Positions 14,349 to 24,416 are shown, numbered from the stretch's first letter. The stretch: 35,441 bases of DNA from Xanthomonas sp. Leaf131 (GCF_001423495.1 NZ_LMOG01000016.1:44-35484), one strand, 5' to 3'. Program-made: numbers and translations. The notes: generated by a model not told the origin, from the sequence alone.

Positions 14349-14720
14349 ATGCGCCTGATCGCCTCCCTTGTGTACTGCCTGCTCGCGTTGGCCGGCTGCC
14401 ACGACCGCAACGGCACCACCTCCATCACCCGCGCCACCAGCAATGGCCAGGACGTGATCTTCAGCAAGACGCTGGCCACCGCTACCGAAACCAATGTGCA
14501 TTGCCTGGCCAGCAGCAGCGGCCACTGCCATTACCTGATCTATGAAGAACACTGCGCCGCGCCTGCGGCTGGCGCGGCGTCGGCCACGCCGGCCTGTGCA
14601 CGCAAGACCCTGGACAGCTTTGCGCTGGTGCCGGGGCAGATGCGCGAATTGCGCGGCATCCCGCGTCATGCGCATACCTGCGTGGATCGCAATGCACCAA
14701 GCGCCGATTGCCATGGCTAG
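14349..14720 (+). CDS. Cysteine-rich hypothetical lipoprotein (123 aa)
   Basis: The protein begins with a lipoprotein signal MRLIASLVYCLLALAGC, in which LAGC is the lipobox and C17 the lipidated residue. The mature part has six further Cys residues (in NVHC, GHC, EEHC, PAC, HTC and DC), enough for three disulfides, which fits a periplasmic location. No domain is recognised. The ATG at 14349 has AAAGGA about nine bases upstream; an earlier in-frame TTG is less likely. It follows the LytTR regulator by 36 bp and may belong to the same transcript. An 8-bp GC-rich hairpin lies about 70 bp after its stop. Confidence 0.72.
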   Translation: MRLIASLVYCLLALAGCHDRNGTTSITRATSNGQDVIFSKTLATATETNVHCLASSSGHCHYLIYEEHCAAPAAGAASATPACARKTLDSFALVPGQMRELRGIPRHAHTCVDRNAPSADCHG

Positions 14721-14787
14721 CAGCGACGGATTCGCCGTTTGCCCGGACAGAATGCATGCGCCGCTCAGAAGCGCACTAGTGAGTAAT

Positions 14788-14809
14788 GGAGCGTTTTCGG
14801 CAACGCTCC
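14788..14809 (+). terminator. Possible terminator hairpin after the LytS/LytTR/lipoprotein group
   Basis: The perfect stem GGAGCGTT (14788-14795) / AACGCTCC (14802-14809) has a TTCGGC loop. There is no T-run after it, so intrinsic termination would be inefficient. It could instead stabilise the 3' end of the transcript. Confidence 0.35.
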
Positions 14810-14964
14810 GTGGGCTCAAACGGGCACATCCACACCGGCAAGCCGTCAGCTGCGCACAGATTCGAGACCACACAAGCCTGAATACGCACTGACGATGAGC
14901 GGCCGCTTCTGCGATGATTGCCGGCTTGTTGCCGGTTCACGGCGTCCTCACAGCCAGGCTTCTC

Positions 14965-16560
14965 ATGTCCGAACAATCGCTACGCCGCGACGTTGGCCCC
15001 TTCGCCCTCATGCTCACCGGCCTGGGGTCGATCATCGGCTCCGGCTGGTTGTTCGGCGCCTGGCGCGCCGCCGGGCTGGCCGGCCCCGGTGCGGTCTGGG
15101 CCTGGATCCTGGGCGCGGCGATCATCACCACCATCGCGCTGTCCTACGCGGAACTGGGTGCCATGTTCCCCGAGTCCGGCGGCATGGTGCGTTACAGCCA
15201 CTACTCGCATGGCTCGCTGGTGGGCTTTATCGCCGGCTGGGCCAACTGGATCGCGATCGTCTCGGTGATCCCGGTCGAGGCCGAGGCCTCGGTGCAGTAC
15301 ATGGCCTCCTGGCCATGGGCCTGGGCGCAAGGCTTGTATGTGCAGGCGCCCGGGGGAGCGGGGGAACTGTCGGTGCCCGGCCTGCTGATCTCGGCGGTGC
15401 TGGTGCTGGTGTATTTCTTCCTGAATTTCTGGAGCGTCAAGCTGTTCGCGCGCTCCAACACCTTGATCACCGTGTTCAAGCTGGTGGTGCCGGCGGCGAC
15501 CGGTGTGGCCTTGATCGCCAGCGGCTTCCATAGCGAGAACTTCAGTGTCGGCATCCATGGCGATGCGCACGTGATCGACCTGGCTGCAGTGCTCACCGCG
15601 GTGGCCACCGCCGGCATCGTCTTCAGCTTCAACGGCTTCCAGAGCCCGGTGAACCTGGCCGGCGAGGCGCGCAACCCGGGCCGCAGCATTCCGTTTGCGG
15701 TGCTGGGCTCAATCGCGCTGGCCACGGTGGTGTACGTGATCCTGCAGGTGGCCTACATCGGCGCGGTGCCGCCGGACCTGCTGGCCAAGGCCGGCTGGCA
15801 CGGCATCGATTTCCGCTCGCCGTTCGCCGAGCTGGCCATCATCGTCAATCTGCATTGGCTGGCGATGCTGCTGTACATCGATGCGTTCGTCAGCCCCAGC
15901 GGCACCGGCATCACCTATACCGCCACCACTGCGCGCATGGTCTACGGCATGGAAAAGAACGGCACCATGCCGTCGGTGCTGGGCAAGCTGCACCCGGTCT
16001 GGGGCGTGCCGCGCATGGCGATGTTCTTCAACCTGGCGGTGTCGTTCGTATTCCTGTTCTTCTTCCGCGGCTGGGGCACGCTGGCGGCGGTGATCTCGGT
16101 GGCGACCATCATTTCCTACCTCACCGGCCCGATCAGCGCGATGGCCTTGCGCCGTCATGCGCCCGAGTTGCATCGCCCGCTGCGCATCGCCGCGCTGCCG
16201 GTGCTGGCCGGCGTCGCGTTCGTGATGGCCACCGAGTTGCTGTACTGGGCGCGCTGGCCGCTGACCGGCGAGATCATCCTGCTGATGGTCGTTGCACTGC
16301 CGGTGTACTGCTACTACCAGGCCAAGCAGGGCTGGCCGGATCTGGGCCGCAATCTCAAGGGCGCGGCCTGGATGATCTGCTACCTGCCGATGATCGCGCT
16401 GCTGTCCTGGGCCGGCAGCAGCGATTTCGGCGGGCATGGCTACCTCAGCTACGGCACCGATCTGGCGGTGGTCGCGGCAGTCGGCGTGGTGTTCTACATC
16501 TGGGGCGTGCGCAGCGGTTGGCGCACGCCGTCGGTCGAACAGGCGGTTGCGCGGGCTTGA
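14965..16560 (+). CDS. APC superfamily amino acid permease
   Basis: This 531-residue inner-membrane protein has about twelve hydrophobic segments and is a probable proton-coupled amino acid transporter. The first helix carries the APC backbone-binding motif GLGSIIGSGWLFG, followed by AGPGAVWAWILGA and the family motif SYAELGAMFPESGGMVRYSHY. Other family features are FSFNGFQSPVNLAGEARNPG, where the helix 6 break and the acidic E-ARNP loop sit, and ARMVYGMEKNGTMPSVLG. I chose the ATG at 14965 because the conserved core starts shortly after it; an earlier in-frame ATG at 14914 would add a non-family leader. The substrate cannot be predicted. No partner gene is adjacent. Confidence 0.88.
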   Translation: MSEQSLRRDVGPFALMLTGLGSIIGSGWLFGAWRAAGLAGPGAVWAWILGAAIITTIALSYAELGAMFPESGGMVRYSHYSHGSLVGFIAGWANWIAIVSVIPVEAEASVQYMASWPWAWAQGLYVQAPGGAGELSVPGLLISAVLVLVYFFLNFWSVKLFARSNTLITVFKLVVPAATGVALIASGFHSENFSVGIHGDAHVIDLAAVLTAVATAGIVFSFNGFQSPVNLAGEARNPGRSIPFAVLGSIALATVVYVILQVAYIGAVPPDLLAKAGWHGIDFRSPFAELAIIVNLHWLAMLLYIDAFVSPSGTGITYTATTARMVYGMEKNGTMPSVLGKLHPVWGVPRMAMFFNLAVSFVFLFFFRGWGTLAAVISVATIISYLTGPISAMALRRHAPELHRPLRIAALPVLAGVAFVMATELLYWARWPLTGEIILLMVVALPVYCYYQAKQGWPDLGRNLKGAAWMICYLPMIALLSWAGSSDFGGHGYLSYGTDLAVVAAVGVVFYIWGVRSGWRTPSVEQAVARA

Positions 16561-16589
16561 GTGGGGCTGCGCATCTTCCTTAGAACGCA

Positions 16590-16880
16590 ATGCCGAATCC
16601 GCGCAAGATTGTTCTGCATTCACTGCACGGCGAACGGCCAGGGCTAGCAGCTCTGGTCGTTGGCTGGATCGCTGAAGGTGTCAACTACGTCGGTGTGGTC
16701 GGCGTCGATGCCGACCGCATCGAGAACCTGATCGATGACTTGTGCGTGGGAGATGGCTCGGCACCGTATTCCATGCTCACCGCGGCGCATGGCCCGGACG
16801 AGTCTCTGGAGGATGCTGTGCTCTTGGCGGAGCTACTGTCCGATGAGTTTGCAGGCCCTGTTCGTGTGATTGAGTTCTAG
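16590..16880 (+). CDS. Small hypothetical protein (96 aa)
   Basis: This compact protein has alternating hydrophobic and acidic stretches (GLAALVVGWIAEGVNYVGVVGVDADRIENLIDD), suggesting an alpha/beta cytosolic fold. It has no signal peptide. It starts at ATG 16590, 29 bp after the permease, with no strong ribosome site, and ends before a large bidirectional terminator. The protein-like composition and the defined terminator support it, but I do not recognise a function. Confidence 0.62.
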   Translation: MPNPRKIVLHSLHGERPGLAALVVGWIAEGVNYVGVVGVDADRIENLIDDLCVGDGSAPYSMLTAAHGPDESLEDAVLLAELLSDEFAGPVRVIEF

Positions 16881-17003
16881 TCGTTCGAACACGCTGGCGC
16901 CACCGCGTCATTCGACTCCTGCTTCAAAGGCTCACTAAAGCCATGACACAGGGACCCGACGGACTTAGCGTGCGTCCGGATCAGGGTGAATTGTCGGTGT
17001 TGA

Positions 17004-17045
17004 AATGCAAAACGGCCGATGGAGTTCCATCGGCCGTTTTGCATT
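17004..17045. terminator. Perfect 20-bp inverted repeat, bidirectional terminator
   Basis: The arms AATGCAAAACGGCCGATGGA (17004-17023) and its exact complement (17026-17045) are separated by only two bases. The GC-rich inner part is flanked by AAAA on one side and TTTT on the other, so it can terminate the plus-strand 96-aa gene and the convergent minus-strand membrane protein gene. Confidence 0.85.
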
Positions 17046-17084
17046 CGAATCGCGCGTTCTCTTCTGTGATCCGTGCTCAAGGCT

Positions 17085-17684
17085 TCAGGCGTTGGCCACC
17101 AGCCGTGGCGCGCCATCGAAACGGTCCAGATCGCGCAGCAATTCGGTGTAGCGGCGCAGCCGGCCCATCTCGCGCATGTTGACGATGTCCTCGTGGCGCA
17201 GCTCGCGCTTGGAGGTAACTTCCTGCTTGTAGCGCAGCACTTCCGGGTAGCGCCGCGTCATGTCCAGCGCATCGGCAACGCACTCGACCGAATCGGCATC
17301 CGGTGTCACCCGTGCGCGGCTGTTGAAGGCGCGCAGCCAGCGTTCGAAACCGGCGCTGTGGTCGAACAGATCGGCGATGTACCACATCACGAACAGGATC
17401 GATGCCCACGAGGTAAAGATGATCACCACGCGGCTGAAGGTCAGGTGGTAGTCGTTCTGCCACAACTGATGGGTGATCACGCCCAACAGCACCAGCGAGA
17501 TCGCCTGCCAGCCGATGATCGAGGCGATCACCCACTGTTTCTTGGCCACCTTGAGCAGATTGAGCTCTTCGTCGAGCTGCTCATCGGTCTTCTCGCGCCA
17601 CTTGGCGACCTGCTCGTCGAAAGAGAGGCGATGGAGTGCGTTGTCCTGCAATAGCAGGCCCAAACCCTGGAACAAAGCGATCAT
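17085..17684 (-). CDS. Hypothetical membrane protein with two transmembrane helices (199 aa)
   Basis: After a charged N-terminal helix rich in Glu/Lys (FDEQVAKWREKTDEQLDEELNLLK), two hydrophobic helices follow at about 50-70 (WVIASIIGWQAISLVLLGVI) and 84-105 (VVIIFTSWASILFVMWYIADL). The rest is a hydrophilic, Arg/Glu-rich C-terminal domain. The ATG at 17684 has GGGAG upstream on the minus strand. The frame stays open much further upstream (to 18428), but that part has the look of noncoding DNA and overlaps the divergent MpaB-like gene, so I exclude it. No function is recognised. Confidence 0.72.
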   Translation of the reverse strand: MIALFQGLGLLLQDNALHRLSFDEQVAKWREKTDEQLDEELNLLKVAKKQWVIASIIGWQAISLVLLGVITHQLWQNDYHLTFSRVVIIFTSWASILFVMWYIADLFDHSAGFERWLRAFNSRARVTPDADSVECVADALDMTRRYPEVLRYKQEVTSKRELRHEDIVNMREMGRLRRYTELLRDLDRFDGAPRLVANA

Positions 17685-18114
17685 GACAAGCTCCCGACGG
17701 ATGGCTGGTACGAACGACTTGCTGCACTGGCGGCTGCCAGATGCGTTGGAGCGACCGACCAAACACCAAGCGACCATGAGGCGTTTTGTCAGACGCCCCA
17801 GTTCTAGCACTTTCGCTGTGTTTGGCAATGCTTGATGCCAAGCAGTGGTCGCGCATTCCTGCGCACTCGCGCACAAATCGCAGTATTCAGGCGGTTTTTT
17901 GCATCGGTTGCGGCATGTCGGCCACGCGCCCGCGAGGTTCTTGCTGCACTGCACACCGGAGCGTGCGTGAAGGCGCCTGCCATCGGTGCCGACCAGCCTG
18001 CACGGATCAGTCCGAATGACCAGCCTGATCGCATCGTCGGTCGGGCAACGGCCGTGAGCAGCAGCAGGGCGCGACGATGACGTGGTCTTGCAAACGGATG
18101 CGTATCCTTGCCGC
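17685..18114. other. About 430 bp between divergent genes, no gene seen
   Basis: The stretch separates the membrane protein gene from the MpaB-like gene and must hold both promoters. Short frames on both strands lack ribosome sites and protein-like composition. I see no strong repeat or operator. Confidence 0.5.
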
Positions 18115-19041
18115 ATGTCTGCCGTCCTGCGCACCCTCACCGCTCCCGCCGCCGAACAGATCCGGCGCTGGGTGCTGGGCGCGTTTCCGCGTGGCCAGAG
18201 CAGCATCGAATACGACCAGCCGTTGGGCGATCCGGGCATCTTCGGGCCGGACAGCGTCACCTGGCGCGTGCATTCGGAGTTTCCCGGCATGTTGTCCGGC
18301 GGGCTGTGCGCGTTGATGCTGCAGTTGCTGCACCCGCGCGCGCTGGCCGGGGTGTACGACCATTCCAACTTCCGCGCCGATCTGATCGGGCGGTTGCGCA
18401 GGACCACCAATTTCGTTGCCGGCACCACCTACGCGCCGCGCGCCGAAGCCGAACAGTTGATCGCCCGCGTGCGCAATATCCACGCGCATATCCGCGGCCA
18501 CACTGCCGATGGTGTGGCGTACGACGCCAACGATCCGCAGTTGCTGACCTGGGTGCATGTCACCGAAGCTTATGGCTTCTTGCAAGGCTGCCGACGCTAT
18601 TGCCGCGATGTGCCAAGCGCCATCGCCGACCGCTATTACGACGAAGCACGACGGGTGGCCGAAGCACTGGGCGCCACCGATGTGCCGGCCAGCGAAGCGC
18701 AGGTGGAGGCGTATTTCGCCACTGTGCGCGGGCAGCTGCACATGGACGCACGCTCGCGCGAGGTGCTCGACGTTCTCACCAGCATCCAGCTGCCGGTGCC
18801 TGCGGCAGGTTTGTCGCGCGGGGTGTTTCTCGGTGCCGGGACCGCCTTGTTGCCGGGCTGGGCCGGCGACATGCTTGGCCGCACCACGATGCAGCGCGCG
18901 CAGGCACGTGCGTCGGCGCGTCTGTTGCGCAGCCTGTCGCCGTTGTTTCGCACCGCGTTACGCGATGGCTTGTCGGCGCGTGCGTGCCGGCGCATGCAGT
19001 TGCCGCCCGCGACGTTGTTGCAGTGGCCAGGGGAGGAGTGA
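18115..19041 (+). CDS. MpaB-like oxygenase (DUF2236 family)
   Basis: This predicted 308-residue protein belongs to the family of latex clearing protein and MpaB-type haem oxygenases. The conserved region LLHPRALAGVYDHSNFRADLIGRLRRTTNFVAGTTY (about 74-109) contains the His and Arg/Thr residues of the family. It is followed by HAHIRGHTADGVAYDANDPQLLTWVHVTEAYGF, where the second conserved His (WVHVTEAYGF) lies. No signal peptide is seen, so it is likely cytosolic. I use the ATG at 18115; an in-frame GTG at 18082 would add eleven residues. The substrate is unknown. It stands alone between a divergent membrane protein gene and a repeat element. Confidence 0.82.
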   Translation: MSAVLRTLTAPAAEQIRRWVLGAFPRGQSSIEYDQPLGDPGIFGPDSVTWRVHSEFPGMLSGGLCALMLQLLHPRALAGVYDHSNFRADLIGRLRRTTNFVAGTTYAPRAEAEQLIARVRNIHAHIRGHTADGVAYDANDPQLLTWVHVTEAYGFLQGCRRYCRDVPSAIADRYYDEARRVAEALGATDVPASEAQVEAYFATVRGQLHMDARSREVLDVLTSIQLPVPAAGLSRGVFLGAGTALLPGWAGDMLGRTTMQRAQARASARLLRSLSPLFRTALRDGLSARACRRMQLPPATLLQWPGEE

Positions 19042-19122
19042 GGCGGATGGTTTGTTTCGCCTTACTGGCCTCTCCTGGCTGCGCATGGCGTGTTGCCAGA
19101 GCATAGGGCGCTAGGCAGCCGC

Positions 19123-19242
19123 ACCCTCACCCCAACCGCTCTCCCGGCGGGAGAGGGGCTAAGTTCGTTGGACACGTTCGCACCATGGTGAATTCAGGGC
19201 TTCGAGCCCCTCTCCCTCCGGGAGAGCGGTTGGGGTGAGGGT
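19123..19242. repeat. 120-bp xanthomonad-type intergenic inverted repeat
   Basis: Two 38-bp arms (19123-19160 and 19205-19242) are inverted copies with one mismatch and enclose 44 bp of unique sequence. Each arm also contains its own small palindrome of CTCTCCC / GGGAGAG type. It lies between the convergent MpaB-like and M13 peptidase genes and may also serve as a bidirectional terminator. A shorter relative (CTTCTCCC/GGGAGAAG) occurs at 27354-27372. Confidence 0.85.
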
Positions 19243-19321
19243 ACGCTGAGAGGCAGATGCTCCAGACCTCCTAAAAAACCGCTCTACGCCTTACCCAGCA
19301 GCAGTCGTCCCCGTCCATTAC

Positions 19322-21427
19322 CTACCAAATCCGCACCCGCTGCTCGGGCGCCAGATACAGCTGCTCGCCTTGCTTCACATCGAAGGCCGGATACCAGGCA
19401 TCGAGGTTGCGCACGGTCTGCGCGCGGAAGCGTCCCGGGGCATGCACGTCGGTGAGCACGGCATTGCGTAGCGCCGCGTCGCGGTACTTGCTCCGCCAGG
19501 CTTGCGCAAAGCCCAGAAAAAAGCGCTGGTCCGGGCTGAAGCCGTCGATGGTCTGCGGCTGCTTGCCCTGCAACGACAATTGATACGCATCGTACGCAGT
19601 GGCCAGGCCGGCGACATCGGCGATGTTCTCGCCCAATGTCAGCTTGCCGTTGACTGCCAGATCGTCGAAGGGCTTGTAGGCGCCAAATTGCGCGGCCAGC
19701 GCGTCGCTGGCGGCCGCGAATTTTTTCAGATCCTGCGGTGTCCACCAGTTGTGCAACTCGCCATGTTCGTCGAACTGCGCGCCCATGTTGTCGAAGCTGT
19801 GGCTGATCTCGTGGCCGATCACCGCGCCGATCGCACCGTAGTTCACCGCATCGTCGGCGGCAGGGTCGAAGAACGGCGGTTGCAGAATCGCAGCCGGAAA
19901 CAGCAGGCGGTTTTCCAGCGGTATGTTCAGTGCGTTGACTTCCTGCGGCAGCATGTACCACTCGCGGTGGTCCACGGCCTTGCCCAATTTGGCCAGGTTA
20001 CGGCGATACTCGAATAGTTCGGCACGCTCCACATTGCCCAATGCATCGTCGCGGCGTACGTCCAGCCCGCTGTAGTCGCGCCAGCTGTCCGGGTAGCCCA
20101 CCGCTACCGTCAGGCCTGCGATCTTCGCCTTGGCATGTTGCTTGGTCTGCGGGCTCATCCACTCCAGCGCATCGATACGTTTGCCAAAGGCGGTGACGAT
20201 GTTCTTGACCATTTCTTCGGTGCGCGTCTTGGTCTGCGCGCTGACGTACTTCTGCACGTAGCGCTTGCCAACCGCCTCGCCCAACGCCGCATTGGTCGCA
20301 TCGATGCCGCGCTTCCAGCGCTGGCGCTGCTGCGGGGTGCCTTCCAGGGTGGTGCCGTAGAACGCGAAACGTGCATCGGCGAAGGCCTTGGACAGATACG
20401 GCGAGGCGCGATCCAGCTCACGAAACGTCAGGTAGTCCTTCCAGGTTTGCAGCGGCTGCGATTGCACCAGCGCCGACAGGCCGCTCACCGCCCGCGGCTG
20501 CCAGACGATGAAATCCTGCTGCGATTTCAAGCCGGCCGCCTCGAAGAACAGCGCCCAGTCCAGACCCGGCGCATGACGTGCGAAATCGGCTTGTTTCCAC
20601 GGGTTGGCGCCGGCCTGCACGTTGTTGGTCTGCTCGGCGGTGGCATGCACCTGCGCCATCGCGGTTTCCAGTGCCAGGATGCGTTCGGCCCGGGCCGCTG
20701 CATCGGCGATACCGGCCAGGCTCAGTATGCGTGCGATATGCGCGCGGTAGGCCTCACGCAGCTGCGCCATGCGCCCGCCATCCAGATAGAAACTGCGCTC
20801 CGGCATGCCCAGGCCACCCTGCACCAGATACGGCACGTACCGCCCGGGGTGATGCAGATCCTGCGTGACCCACAGCCCGAACAGCCGGTCGGTATAGAAA
20901 TTGGTGGAGTTGAGCAGATCCACATCGGTGCGCAATTGGCCACCCAAGGTGCGCGCTAGCGCCTGCTTGTCGCCCAGTTGCGCAATCGCCTCCAGCGCCG
21001 GTTGCACTGGTCGCACGCCCTTGGCCTCGATACCGGCTTCGTCCATGTAGGCCGCGTAGTAATCGCCGATCTGCTTGTCTTCACCGGTGACGCGGTCGTT
21101 GGCTGCGGCGCCTTCGATGATGTCGCGGCTGTGCCGCTCGGTCTCGATGGCGATGCTGACGAAGCTGTTGTAACTGGAGCGGTCGTCGGGGATCTGCGTG
21201 GTCTTGACCCAGTTGCCGCTGGCATGACTGAAGAAGTCGTCGCCCGGCGCCACGCTGCGATCCATGCCGGCCACATCGAAGCCGAAATCGCCCAACTTCG
21301 GCGTGCTGGGTGCCGGTTTGGTGGTGGCGGTGGACGTGGGCGTACTGCCGTCGCGGTGACACGCCGCAGTGGTCAGCAATGTGGCGGACAGCGCAGCGAT
21401 CAGGACAGGGCGGTGCAAAAGGGCCAT
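19322..21427 (-). CDS. M13 family zinc metallopeptidase, lipoprotein
   Basis: This 701-residue neprilysin/PepO-like endopeptidase cleaves oligopeptides and is probably anchored in the periplasm. The N-terminus has a hydrophobic signal ending in LLTTAAC (C23), a plausible though not ideal lipobox, followed by a Ser/Thr/Pro linker. The M13_N domain covers about 50-430, with GDDFFSHASGNWVKTTQIPDD. The catalytic domain has the zinc site HEISH at 539-543 (catalytic E540), third ligand E600 in GENIADVAGL, the substrate-binding VNALNIPLENRL, and the C-terminal VRIW that replaces the CxxW ending of eukaryotic relatives. All essential residues are present. The ATG at 21427 follows the family's usual start; an upstream in-frame ATG at 21499 would spoil the signal. 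Confidence 0.93.
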   Translation of the reverse strand: MALLHRPVLIAALSATLLTTAACHRDGSTPTSTATTKPAPSTPKLGDFGFDVAGMDRSVAPGDDFFSHASGNWVKTTQIPDDRSSYNSFVSIAIETERHSRDIIEGAAANDRVTGEDKQIGDYYAAYMDEAGIEAKGVRPVQPALEAIAQLGDKQALARTLGGQLRTDVDLLNSTNFYTDRLFGLWVTQDLHHPGRYVPYLVQGGLGMPERSFYLDGGRMAQLREAYRAHIARILSLAGIADAAARAERILALETAMAQVHATAEQTNNVQAGANPWKQADFARHAPGLDWALFFEAAGLKSQQDFIVWQPRAVSGLSALVQSQPLQTWKDYLTFRELDRASPYLSKAFADARFAFYGTTLEGTPQQRQRWKRGIDATNAALGEAVGKRYVQKYVSAQTKTRTEEMVKNIVTAFGKRIDALEWMSPQTKQHAKAKIAGLTVAVGYPDSWRDYSGLDVRRDDALGNVERAELFEYRRNLAKLGKAVDHREWYMLPQEVNALNIPLENRLLFPAAILQPPFFDPAADDAVNYGAIGAVIGHEISHSFDNMGAQFDEHGELHNWWTPQDLKKFAAASDALAAQFGAYKPFDDLAVNGKLTLGENIADVAGLATAYDAYQLSLQGKQPQTIDGFSPDQRFFLGFAQAWRSKYRDAALRNAVLTDVHAPGRFRAQTVRNLDAWYPAFDVKQGEQLYLAPEQRVRIW

Positions 21428-21538
21428 GCGGCACAACTCGAAACCGGAACAGACAGCGCAGTGTATGTGGCTGCCAGTGCCACGTCCCGGCTTGAACACG
21501 ACGATGGACGTATACCCGCCCGGGTGGACACGCCCGGT

Positions 21539-22234
21539 TCAGCGCCGGCGCTGGTACCAGAAGCCGAGCGCATCGCGGGTCTGCAGCATGCGCCGCCCAC
21601 GCCACAGGAAGCGCAGCAGCAGTCCCAGGTGTTCGCGCTTGGAAAAGCTGCGCAGCTTGCGGTCGGAGGTGTGCACGGTCTGGCGCAGAATCACGAACCG
21701 CCCGCAGCGTGCCAGCGCGCGGCTCAACGCCACATCTTCGCCGGCGTAGTAACGCGTGTCGAAGCCGCCCGCGCTGACGAACGCAGCGCGCGTGCAAAAC
21801 AGAAAGCAGCCTGGCGCGATGCCACTGACACGAAACAACCAGCCGAAGACGGCCTGTGCCGTGCGTTCGAACCACACGCGCTTGCCGTGCAGATGCACGT
21901 GCGCACCACCGCCGACGGCGCCAGCCTGCAGCGCCGCCAATGCCGCGCTGACCACCTGCGGGTTGATCAACGTATCGGCATCCAGAAACAACAGCCGCTC
22001 CCCGCGTGCCAATTGCGCGCCGGCATTGCGGGTGGCTGCGATATGGCGCAGTTGCACCTCAAGCACCTGCGCATCATGCGCACGCGCGATGGCGGCGGTG
22101 TCGTCCTCGCAGGCATCGGCCACCACGATGACTTCATAGTCCAGCTGCAGTGCCTGCGCGCAGGCATGCAGGCACTGCAGCGTTTCGCCGATCAGCGCGG
22201 CTTCGTCATGGGCGGGGATTACGACGGACAACAT
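21539..22234 (-). CDS. Family 2 glycosyltransferase
   Basis: This predicted 231-residue GT-A enzyme transfers a sugar from a nucleotide donor to an unknown acceptor. It starts with the GT2 hallmark LSVVIPAHDEAALIGETLQCL, then VIVVADACEDDTAAIA, the donor/metal site DAD at 85-87 (LLFLDADTLI), and GGFDTRYYAGEDVALSRAL with the catalytic-base ED pair. No clear membrane helix is present, although a hydrophobic patch (AQAVFGWLFRVSGIAPGCFLF) may associate with the membrane. It is on the same strand as the aldo/keto reductase upstream (about 110 bp) and the peptidase downstream (about 110 bp), but no polysaccharide cluster is visible. The ATG at 22234 has no strong ribosome site. Confidence 0.88.
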   Translation of the reverse strand: MLSVVIPAHDEAALIGETLQCLHACAQALQLDYEVIVVADACEDDTAAIARAHDAQVLEVQLRHIAATRNAGAQLARGERLLFLDADTLINPQVVSAALAALQAGAVGGGAHVHLHGKRVWFERTAQAVFGWLFRVSGIAPGCFLFCTRAAFVSAGGFDTRYYAGEDVALSRALARCGRFVILRQTVHTSDRKLRSFSKREHLGLLLRFLWRGRRMLQTRDALGFWYQRRR

Positions 22235-22347
22235 GGGGCGTATGGCTCAAGCGGTGATGCAGCAAGTGTGCGAGCCACGCCGATGCAATGGCGTGAGCGT
22301 ATGCGGCGCACCGACAGATGCGGCCGCATACAGGACGCAAAGCCGGC

Positions 22348-23343
<996 letters not shown>

Positions 23344-23445
23344 GGTGGGGGGAACTCCGTGCAGCGATGAGGGCGGGGCCAAGCATGGCGCCAAACGCGT
23401 TAGGGCGATGTGGCTCGATCGGTGAGGGGCATGCGCTGTGCGCTA

Positions 23446-24405
23446 TTAGCGCAGCGTGGGCGCCGGCAGATCAACGACATTCGCAGGACGAACCGTTGCC
23501 GGGGCCGTCAGGCTGGGTGCGCAATCGCCCAGGGTCTCGACCAGGTAATCGATGAAGCTGCGCACCTTCGGCGCCAGGTGGCTGCGGCTGGTGTAGACGG
23601 CGAAAATGCCGATGTCGGCCAGCGCGTACTCGGGAAGGATGCGCACCAGCCGCCCGGCGGCGAGGTGGTCTTCGGCCAGGAAGTCCGGCTGCATCGCAAT
23701 GCCCTGGCCAGCCACCGCCGCGGCGTTCAAGACGTGGCCGTTGTTGGCGCGCAGCCCGCCGTGGATGCGCACATCCGTATCGCCATCGGGCCCATGGAAG
23801 CGCACCTCGTCGCCAGTGGGCGAGTAGTGATAGAGCAGGCATTCGTGGCCGGCCAGGTCGGACGGATGCTTGGGCGTGCCGGCGCGTGCCAGATAGGCCG
23901 GCGCCGCACAGGTCAGCAGGCGCACCTTGCCCAGCTGGCGGGCAATCAGCGTCGGCGCGGGCTGGCGGGTGATGCGGATGGCGACATCGAAGCCTTCTTC
24001 GACCATGTCGACCATGCGGTCGGACAGCGACAAGTCCAGCTCCACCTGGGGGTAGCGCGCGCGAAAGCCGGGCAGTAAGGCGCCCAGGCGCTCGATGCCG
24101 TAGCTCACCGGCGCGTTGACGCGCAGAACACCCGCCGGCTCCAGTGCCTGGGCGCCGACCGTGGCTTCCAGGTCGTCCAGATCGGCCAGCAGTTGCAGGC
24201 AGCGCTGGTAATAAGCAGTGCCGGCGCTGGTCAGGCTGACCCGCCGGGTGGTGCGGTTGAGCAGGCGAGTGCCCAGCCGCTGTTCGAGCGCGGCGACCTG
24301 GCGGGTGACGCTGGCGGTGGAGCGGTCCAGCGCATCGGCGGCGGCGCTGAAGCCGCTGCGTTCGGCGACGGCAGTGAACACGCGCATCGCATCGAGGGTA
24401 TCCAT
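23446..24405 (-). CDS. LysR family transcriptional regulator
   Basis: This 319-residue regulator has an N-terminal winged helix-turn-helix (about 1-60: MRVFTAVAERSGFSAAADALDRSTASVTRQVAALEQRLG, then RTTRRVSLTSAG). The periplasmic-binding-protein-like effector domain covers about 90-295. It diverges from the DoxX / dioxygenase pair across about 105 bp containing repeated TTATTGC/GCAATAA heptamers, which suits the usual LysR scheme of regulating the divergent genes and itself. The effector is unknown, but an aromatic or electrophilic compound would fit the target genes. The last 25 residues are Pro/Thr/Val-rich and beyond the normal family end. Confidence 0.92.
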   Translation of the reverse strand: MDTLDAMRVFTAVAERSGFSAAADALDRSTASVTRQVAALEQRLGTRLLNRTTRRVSLTSAGTAYYQRCLQLLADLDDLEATVGAQALEPAGVLRVNAPVSYGIERLGALLPGFRARYPQVELDLSLSDRMVDMVEEGFDVAIRITRQPAPTLIARQLGKVRLLTCAAPAYLARAGTPKHPSDLAGHECLLYHYSPTGDEVRFHGPDGDTDVRIHGGLRANNGHVLNAAAVAGQGIAMQPDFLAEDHLAAGRLVRILPEYALADIGIFAVYTSRSHLAPKVRSFIDYLVETLGDCAPSLTAPATVRPANVVDLPAPTLR

Positions 24406-24416
24406 GGCTGCTCCGA

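Noticed and set aside
17685..18428. N-terminal extension of the two-helix membrane protein to 447 residues
   Set aside because: The extra sequence overlaps the divergent MpaB-like gene, is Cys/Arg/Ser-rich and lacks a ribosome site, whereas ATG 17684 has GGGAG upstream.
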